Positions 1-4,087 of a stretch of 6,133 nt of DNA are shown here, piece after piece (position 1 is the first letter of the stretch; every line of letters starts with the position of its first letter). A model generated the notes under the pieces. It was not told the origin of the DNA, made no database searches, and was given only the letters and a program-made list of their open reading frames with translations. The position numbers and the translations under genes were made by a program. Location of the stretch: positions 1-6,133 of the forward strand of contig CADBAC010000376.1 in NCBI GenBank assembly GCA_902792495.1. Direction: 5' to 3'. The DNA comes from Ruminococcus flavefaciens. GTDB taxonomy: Bacteria > Bacillota > Clostridia > Oscillospirales > Ruminococcaceae.

Positions 1-380
1 CCCATAGCGAATTCGTCCATGTTAGTCTTTCCGGTTATAACTGCGCCTGCGTGTTTGAGTTTTTCAATAACTGTTGCATCGTAGAACGGAACATAATTAC
101 TGAGCATACGGCTGCCGCAGGTCGTAAGCATTCCTTTTGCAGAGATATTGTCTTTCGCCGCTATAGGGATCCCCATCAGAGGATGCTGATCCCAGTTCAC
201 AGCAAAGGATTTATCGGCATTTTCAGCTATTTCAGCTGTATCTGCGGACAATGTAATATAAGCATTAAGCTGTATTTCTTTTATCCTTGCCTGAACATCT
301 GCATTTATCTCTGCGGCTGAACATTTATTTTCCCTGAGCATTATTGAAAGTCGGGTAATACTCATTTCACACAGTCTCAT
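1..380 (-). CDS. gatA: Glutamyl/aspartyl-tRNA amidotransferase subunit A, N-terminal part (cut by left window edge)
   Basis: Amidase subunit of the GatCAB complex. It hydrolyses glutamine and supplies ammonia to convert misacylated Glu-tRNA(Gln) or Asp-tRNA(Asn) to the amidated form in the cytosol. The 126 complete codons visible read as a clear amidase-signature N-terminus. [11 protein letters not shown] (residues 70-80) contains the catalytic-triad lysine K76. It is followed by a TTCGS stretch (86-90), YDATVIEKL (100-108), and [10 protein letters not shown] (117-126) at the edge. The two triad serines and the rest of the roughly 480-residue protein lie outside the window. The start at 380 is chosen because GGAG (388-391) sits 7 bases upstream, inside the end of gatC. 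The gap to the gatC stop is a single base, so translation is probably coupled. gatB would be expected further left. Identity is very sure. Confidence 0.97.
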   Translation of the reverse strand, partial: MRLCEMSITRLSIMLRENKCSAAEINADVQARIKEIQLNAYITLSADTAEIAENADKSFAVNWDQHPLMGIPIAAKDNISAKGMLTTCGSRMLSNYVPFYDATVIEKLKHAGAVITGKTNMDEFAM

Positions 381-381
381 A

Positions 382-657
382 TCAGTTCTCCAATGCTTTC
401 GGCACGGTATAGAAACCATGGATACTTTCAGGTGCGGCGGCCATGATCTCATCGGATGTTACACATTTACAGTATGACGGTTCGGGATTATCGCTGCGCA
501 TTTCCATAAACTGCCCGGTATCGTTATTTACGGTAATATCGGGAAGTTCCATGACAAGACCGATCATCTCGGCAATATCCTGCCTTAGGATATTTTCTTC
601 TTCTGTATTTAGCCGCAGAGCAGAAAGCTCTGCGATCTTCTTTATATCGTATTCCAT
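382..657 (-). CDS. gatC: Glutamyl/aspartyl-tRNA amidotransferase subunit C
   Basis: Small subunit that wraps around and stabilises the GatA-GatB interface in the GatCAB tRNA-dependent amidotransferase. The 91-residue length is typical (about 90-100). The N-terminal helix reads [17 protein letters not shown] (residues 5-21), matching the family pattern IxxLAxLAxLxLxxEE. The C-terminal part has [18 protein letters not shown] (73-90), matching the usual APe..g.f.VPkvle ending. The middle LReD-type segment is degenerate here (MRSDNPEPS). A strong AGGAGG (663-668) lies 5 bases before the ATG at 657. The gene is directly upstream of gatA with a one-base gap, as in many Firmicutes. The product was recognised from sequence pattern and context together. 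Confidence 0.94.
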   Translation of the reverse strand: MEYDIKKIAELSALRLNTEEENILRQDIAEMIGLVMELPDITVNNDTGQFMEMRSDNPEPSYCKCVTSDEIMAAAPESIHGFYTVPKALEN

Positions 658-662
658 TAGCG

Positions 663-668
663 CCTCCT
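663..668 (-). promoter_or_regulatory. gatC ribosome binding site
   Basis: Perfect AGGAGG on the minus strand, 5 bases before the gatC ATG. It fixes the start at 657. Confidence 0.85.
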
Positions 669-676
669 GAAGTATA

Positions 677-704
677 ATTATCTATGATATTATGTATATA
701 TCAA
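677..704 (-). promoter_or_regulatory. Candidate sigma-A promoter for gatC-gatA
   Basis: On the minus strand, TTGATA (699-704) and GATAAT (677-682) are separated by 16 bases. Each hexamer matches the consensus at 5 of 6 positions. Transcription would begin near 670, giving a very short leader of about a dozen bases that starts just before the AGGAGG. The -35 lies within an inverted repeat and overlaps the last codon of the longer reading of the upstream hydrolase ORF. AT-rich DNA gives such matches by chance, and read-through from the hydrolase gene is an alternative. Confidence 0.5.
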
Positions 705-719
705 GGATAACTTGATATA
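697..719. repeat. Perfect inverted repeat with 9-bp arms over the gatC -35
   Basis: TATATCAAG, a 5-base spacer (GATAA), then CTTGATATA. One arm contains the proposed -35 of gatC, so it could be an operator. It could also form a weak hairpin at the end of the hydrolase transcript. It is AT-rich and is not followed by a U-run on either strand, so it is not a standard intrinsic terminator. Confidence 0.6.
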
Positions 720-1684
720 ATAAATTGGATATACCTAATAAGCTTGAATGTTAGGCATACGTAGCCGTCACCGTAGAAGTAATAATAACCTTCACTGAAT
801 GACTCCGGACTGCTGAAATAGAGATCAACAGCTTCTTTGACCTTATCCGTCACAATGCTTGAATATGTTCCAAGGTTTACATAGTTGTAAGAACCTTCAA
901 ACTGGAATGGCTGTGCAAGGACCCCATAAATTGTGTTAGGGAACAGATTTGAATTAACTCTGTTCATGATTACTTCAACAACTCTTGCCTTGTCATAGAC
1001 ACTGATCCAATCTGAACCTGCCTCATTAGCTACCGCATTACAGAGAATAATGTACTCTTCATCTGTTATTGGAAGCGAGCCTGTGCCATTGCCTGATACA
1101 ACTGATGTGCCTGAAGTATCTGCGGGGCCTGAAGTGGCTGTCAAGTCGGTTTCTGTGGATTCGGGTGACTGTGTCAATGCTTCTGTTGAAGGAGGGATCG
1201 GAGCAGCAACTGATTCAGCAGTAGCGGCGGTCGAATAGCCGATCACGGACTCTGTCTGAGCCTCAGTCATTGGCTCGGTCTCAAGCTCCTCAGTAGCAGG
1301 TGCATGGACTGGTGCGGGTACCGTTGCAGCGGAAGCTGCACTTGTAGCATTAGCTGTGTTAACAGCGGTAGAAATCTCTGATGTAGAGGATTCGTTATTA
1401 CCAGATTCTTCTGACATGATCCCGGACTCAGCAGAAACTGTTTCCTGATCTGTCTCGTTTGAGGTGGTTACATTCTCATTGGCTGCTGCATATTCTTTAT
1501 CAGCATCATAAATAACAGCTGACTCAGAAACTTCGTCTTCGGTTACTTCGTAACTATACTCAGCCTCCTCGACAAAGTCTGCTGAACTAACATTTGTGGA
1601 ATTGATATAAGACATACCAAGGCCACCGCCCAAACAAGTAGCAACAACCCCGCATGCTAAAGCTGCGGCTTTAAGATTTACCAT
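701..1684 (-). CDS. SleB/CwlJ-type cell wall hydrolase with long acidic Ser/Thr/Ala-rich linker
   Basis: Likely peptidoglycan hydrolase of the Hydrolase_2 (SleB/CwlJ) family, acting outside the membrane. Start 1684 (327 residues) is preferred over the longer 1729 start. AAAGGA lies 7 bases upstream of 1684, whereas the 1729 ATG lies inside the -10 of a good promoter. Residues 6-24 form a hydrophobic export signal or membrane anchor after a single Lys. Residues 31-205 are a low-complexity linker rich in Ser, Thr, Ala and Glu, with one Lys and no Arg. The catalytic domain spans about 207-307: NAVANEAGSDW (216-226) with the likely catalytic E221, ARVVEVIMNRV (233-243), FPNTIYGVLAQPFQFEG (248-264) and YYYFYGDG (300-307). 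After GDG the last 20 residues do not resemble the family, and a frameshift is possible; the shifted frame would stop at 735. Family assignment is good. The substrate bond and any role in sporulation versus vegetative growth cannot be read from the sequence. Confidence 0.85.
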   Translation of the reverse strand: MVNLKAAALACGVVATCLGGGLGMSYINSTNVSSADFVEEAEYSYEVTEDEVSESAVIYDADKEYAAANENVTTSNETDQETVSAESGIMSEESGNNESSTSEISTAVNTANATSAASAATVPAPVHAPATEELETEPMTEAQTESVIGYSTAATAESVAAPIPPSTEALTQSPESTETDLTATSGPADTSGTSVVSGNGTGSLPITDEEYIILCNAVANEAGSDWISVYDKARVVEVIMNRVNSNLFPNTIYGVLAQPFQFEGSYNYVNLGTYSSIVTDKVKEAVDLYFSSPESFSEGYYYFYGDGYVCLTFKLIRYIQFIISSYP

Positions 1685-1722
1685 CAACTCATCCTTTCGT
1701 GAATTAGAGTATTTCTGGGCTA

Positions 1723-1734
1723 ATATCATGATAT
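1723..1734. repeat. 12-bp palindrome over the hydrolase -10 box
   Basis: ATATCATGATAT is a perfect palindrome that includes the -10 hexamer of the leftward promoter. It is a possible repressor site, but short and AT-rich enough to be chance. Confidence 0.4.
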
Positions 1735-1756
1735 CACATTATCCTGAAAATGGCAA
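1728..1756 (-). promoter_or_regulatory. Sigma-A-type promoter of the cell wall hydrolase gene
   Basis: On the minus strand, TTGCCA (1751-1756) and TATCAT (1728-1733) are separated by exactly 17 bases. Each matches consensus at 5 of 6 positions, and the -10 is preceded by TGA (an extended -10 TGn). Predicted initiation is near 1721, giving a leader of about 37 bases to the ATG at 1684. This position argues against the upstream ATG at 1729 being used. Confidence 0.75.
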
Positions 1757-1776
1757 TAGTTTCGATAGTTTCGATA
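1756..1776. repeat. Tandem 9-bp direct repeat abutting the hydrolase -35
   Basis: ATAGTTTCG occurs twice head to tail (1756-1764 and 1765-1773), and the period continues for three more bases (ATA). It lies directly upstream of the leftward -35, the usual place for an activator to bind. A role as a regulator site is inference. Confidence 0.6.
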
Positions 1777-1945
1777 TCTTTTCCATTTTCTTTCTAATTT
1801 TATCAACTATCTTCATAGAGTCAGAAGTAATTATGCACAAAATAGTATTACACAAAAATGAATTTAGGCATATCATATTACAAATAATCGTGCTATTTCC
1901 GATGCTTTCTTTTGTTGATAATGTCAAAGATATATTCCCGTTTTT

Positions 1946-1957
1946 GGTATATATACC
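1946..1957. repeat. 12-bp perfect palindrome upstream of moxR
   Basis: GGTATATATACC reads identically on both strands. It lies about 75 bp upstream of the moxR -35. It is a candidate operator for a dimeric regulator, with no further support. Confidence 0.4.
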
Positions 1958-1997
1958 GACGTATCACTGATCTTGCATATGATTTGTTCTATACGTC
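1958..1997. repeat. Spaced inverted repeat GACGTAT ... ATACGTC upstream of moxR
   Basis: Seven-base arms at 1958-1964 and 1991-1997 are perfect reverse complements with 26 bases between them. They follow directly after the GGTATATATACC palindrome. This could be a pair of half-sites or coincidence. Confidence 0.35.
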
Positions 1998-2031
1998 ACA
2001 TGAAATACTTATATAAATTATGGCTCTGCTA

Positions 2032-2060
2032 TTGCAAAAAATATTATTTAATGGTATAAT
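2032..2060 (+). promoter_or_regulatory. Sigma-A-type promoter of the moxR-DUF58-tgpA operon
   Basis: TTGCAA (2032-2037), a 17-base spacer and a perfect TATAAT (2055-2060), preceded by TGG (an extended -10). Predicted start of transcription is near 2067, giving a leader of about 43 bases before the ATG at 2110. A small 5-bp stem (2068-2072 pairing with 2079-2083, loop of six T) would sit at the extreme 5' end of the message. The promoter lies inside the N-terminal extension of the longest open frame and so rules out the ATG at 2020. Confidence 0.85.
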
Positions 2061-2096
2061 AATAGTAGCTGTTTTTTTACAGCAGATATATAAAAC

Positions 2097-2102
2097 AGGA
2101 GA
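2097..2102 (+). promoter_or_regulatory. moxR ribosome binding site
   Basis: AGGAGA, 7 bases before the ATG at 2110. It decides the start in favour of 2110 over the in-frame ATG at 2020. Confidence 0.85.
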
Positions 2103-2109
2103 TACAAAT

Positions 2110-3069
2110 ATGAGTAATTCAACTTACACAAACAAGATCAACACAGTAATTTCCGAGGTCAAAAAGGCTGTTATCGGCAAGGATGCCATAATTATCAAGG
2201 TACTTCTCGCCGTTCTTTGTAAAGGCCATGTTCTTATCGAGGATATACCGGGCGTTGGTAAGACCACTCTCGCACTCGCTTTCTCAAAGGCTCTTTCTCT
2301 TGAGCATAACCGTATGCAGTTCACTCCCGATGTTCTCCCGTCGGACGTAACAGGCTTTTCTGTGTACAACAAGTCTACGGGAAAGTTTGATTTCCGCCCC
2401 GGTGTTGCTTTCTGTAACCTCTTCCTCGCAGACGAGATCAACAGAACATCAAGCAAGACTCAGTCCGCTCTTCTTGAACTTATGGAAGAAAAGAGCATCA
2501 CTGTTGACGGCAATACTTACAAGCTCCCCGAACCATACACTGTTATCGCTACACAGAATCCCATCGGCTCGGCAGGTACTCATAATCTTCCCGATTCACA
2601 GCTTGACCGTTTCATGATAAAGCTGAGTATGGGCTATCCTGACTTCAAGGGCGAAGTTGATATCCTAAAATCCAAATACAATGCTAACCCTCTTGAAAGC
2701 GTAAGATCAGTTGCGGATTCGTCCTTTATTCTTGAACTTCAGGATTATATTTCTAATGTATATGTAGACGACAGGATCTACGAGTATGTGGTCTCACTTT
2801 CAGAAGCCACACGTAATCATCCGATGATAAAACTCGGTGTCAGCCCTCGTGGTACTCTCGCTCTGATGCAGCTTTCAAAGGGTATCGCAGTTGCTATGGG
2901 CCGTGATTATGTAATTCCCGAGGATATTTCCTACATTTGCGGTGATGTTTTCGAGCACAGAATAATGCTTAATTCCAAGGCTAAGTTCTCTGACGTTTCA
3001 GCTTCTGATGTTATTTCCGATATCCTCAAATCAGTTCCTGTACCGGGAATATCTGAACCCAGAAGGTAA
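2110..3069 (+). CDS. MoxR-family AAA+ ATPase
   Basis: Cytosolic AAA+ ATPase of the MoxR group, thought to act as a chaperone that remodels or activates partner proteins, often vWA-domain proteins encoded alongside. The 319 residues from 2110 fit the family length of about 310-330. Visible motifs in order are Walker A DIPGVGKTT (45-53), FTPDVLPSDVTG (71-82), Walker B LFLADEIN (104-111), LLELMEE (121-127), sensor 1 ATQNP (147-151), SQLDRF (163-168) with the likely arginine finger R167, and sensor 2 SPRGTL (245-250) with R247 in the lid domain. All key ATPase residues are present, so it should be active. First gene of a tight operon, 4 bp upstream of the DUF58 gene. Its own promoter and ribosome site are clear. 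Family identity is very sure; the client is probably the DUF58 protein (inference). Confidence 0.96.
   Translation: MSNSTYTNKINTVISEVKKAVIGKDAIIIKVLLAVLCKGHVLIEDIPGVGKTTLALAFSKALSLEHNRMQFTPDVLPSDVTGFSVYNKSTGKFDFRPGVAFCNLFLADEINRTSSKTQSALLELMEEKSITVDGNTYKLPEPYTVIATQNPIGSAGTHNLPDSQLDRFMIKLSMGYPDFKGEVDILKSKYNANPLESVRSVADSSFILELQDYISNVYVDDRIYEYVVSLSEATRNHPMIKLGVSPRGTLALMQLSKGIAVAMGRDYVIPEDISYICGDVFEHRIMLNSKAKFSDVSASDVISDILKSVPVPGISEPRR
3061..3066 (+). promoter_or_regulatory. Ribosome binding site of the DUF58 gene
   Basis: AGAAGG, 7 bases before the ATG at 3074, lying in the last codons of moxR. It supports 3074 over the longer in-frame start at 3008, which would overlap moxR by 62 bp. Confidence 0.7.
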
Positions 3070-3073
3070 GGCC

Positions 3074-4087
3074 ATGCTTCTGACAAAAATATTATTCATT
3101 GTACTTATTATAGTATGCTTCTTTTTCTACATACTTTATCTTGGCGATTTTGCACTCGTTCTCTTTATTATAATGCTAACTCTGCCCGTTATCATGTTTG
3201 CCATCACTTATTACACGAAACGGAAGATAAAGGTAGAGTTTGCTGTCAAGGATAAAGTCGTGGCAAAAGGGCAGTCCTTCCCTGTTCAGCTGGTCGTTAC
3301 AAATCCCAGCATATTTCCCATCGGAAAGGCAGAAGCTTACATAGAATATTATAATGTATTCAATAACCAGATCACTTCATTTGAGCTTTATCTGCCGATA
3401 CAGTCAAGGAATTCCCAGAGAGTGACTTTCCAGATAAGTTCTAAATTCTGCGGTATCATCAAGATCAAGAATTCACAGCTTGTCATTTTCGATCCGCTGA
3501 GAATATTCAAATTCAGGACAGCCAGAAATATCCAGACAGAAGTTGCGGTCGTGCCCGAAGGTCAGGACATTGACGGAACTATCAATTACACCGACAGAGT
3601 AAACGATGAAAGTGATAATTTCTCGGAACACAAGCCCGGAGACGATCCCTCGGAGGTGTTCGATCTTCGTGAGTACATCCCCGGTGATAAGCTTAACCGT
3701 ATCCACTGGAAACTCAGTTCAAAGTACTTCAACTCGAGACATAAGGAATTCGTAGAAAGAAATATCGAGAACGTGGAAATGCTGTCTGATATGATAAAGG
3801 AACTGATCATTTCTATCAGCGATAATCTTTATTGTGAATCTCCCGAATCATATTTTTCGGATCATAACATAGGTTCCCTGTCATCTTTTACATTCATAAC
3901 CTCAGTTCCTGATACTGATATACTTGAATACATAGACAATGAAGTTGATTCCGAACTGAAGAATTCCATTGTTGTTGTCAAGGACAGCGACGACGCAATG
4001 AAGATCCAGTCCGATTACTCAGGAATGAACATAATACCCGTAGTTATCGGAAGAATATCAGCTTCCATAAAGGATATAGAATTATAA
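3074..4087 (+). CDS. DUF58 membrane protein, apparently missing part of its vWA-like domain
   Basis: DUF58 proteins are encoded beside MoxR ATPases and are presumed partners or clients at the membrane; biochemical function is unknown. From 3074 the product is 337 residues. Two adjacent hydrophobic segments (about 5-23 and 26-46) are followed by a beta-rich region (50-170), as is usual. The family signature is intact at 191-213 (DPSEVFDLREYIPGDKLNRI then HWK). Directly after HWKLSSK (211-217) the sequence jumps to YFNSRHKEFVERNIENVE (218-235). In relatives as I know them this resembles a point well into the vWA-like domain. About 55-65 residues therefore seem to be missing between K217 and Y218 (base 3724/3725), in frame. 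The remainder (236-337) looks normal for the family end. The protein may be an internally deleted, partly functional version. The stop overlaps the next start by one base. Confidence 0.92.
   Translation: MLLTKILFIVLIIVCFFFYILYLGDFALVLFIIMLTLPVIMFAITYYTKRKIKVEFAVKDKVVAKGQSFPVQLVVTNPSIFPIGKAEAYIEYYNVFNNQITSFELYLPIQSRNSQRVTFQISSKFCGIIKIKNSQLVIFDPLRIFKFRTARNIQTEVAVVPEGQDIDGTINYTDRVNDESDNFSEHKPGDDPSEVFDLREYIPGDKLNRIHWKLSSKYFNSRHKEFVERNIENVEMLSDMIKELIISISDNLYCESPESYFSDHNIGSLSSFTFITSVPDTDILEYIDNEVDSELKNSIVVVKDSDDAMKIQSDYSGMNIIPVVIGRISASIKDIEL

Larger units (their letters stand above)
1685..2109. other. Divergent intergenic region between hydrolase and moxR operon
   Basis: About 425 bp with no supportable gene. 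It is AT-rich and holds the two outward-facing promoters, the tandem 9-bp repeats and the palindromes listed separately. Open frames here (for example 1728-1970 plus and 1739-1927 minus) lack ribosome binding sites and read as low-complexity Ile/Phe/Ser-rich sequence. I see nothing specific in about 1800-1940. Confidence 0.7.

Noticed and set aside
51..320. Plus-strand open frame opposite gatA
   Set aside because: Antisense shadow of a clear gatA reading, with no family resemblance.
1651..1675. Lipobox-like LAC and ATC cysteines near the hydrolase N-terminus
   Set aside because: The cysteines come too early in, or within, the hydrophobic stretch, and the residues before them do not match a lipobox well; a plain signal or anchor fits better.
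1685..1729. Longer start of the wall hydrolase at 1729
   Set aside because: The ATG lies inside the -10 box; the start at 1684 has AAAGGA at good spacing and gives a normal export signal.
1728..1970. Eighty-residue plus-strand open frame in the intergenic region
   Set aside because: Low-complexity AT-driven sequence, no ribosome site, and it overlaps the leftward promoter and repeats.
2068..2083. Hairpin with a run of T between the moxR promoter and gene, as a terminator or riboswitch
   Set aside because: The stem is only 5 bp and the T run is the loop rather than a tail, so it is at most a small 5'-end stem-loop.
2020..2109. Thirty-residue N-terminal extension of MoxR starting at 2020
   Set aside because: The -35, the -10 and the predicted transcription start all lie within it, it has no ribosome binding site, and MoxR homologues begin near the 2110 start.
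3008..3073. Longer DUF58 start at 3008 overlapping moxR
   Set aside because: No ribosome binding site, a 62-bp overlap, and the extra residues do not look like the family; AGAAGG points to 3074.
3473..3810. Minus-strand open frames within the DUF58 gene
   Set aside because: Shadows of the coding strand, without ribosome sites or recognisable domains.
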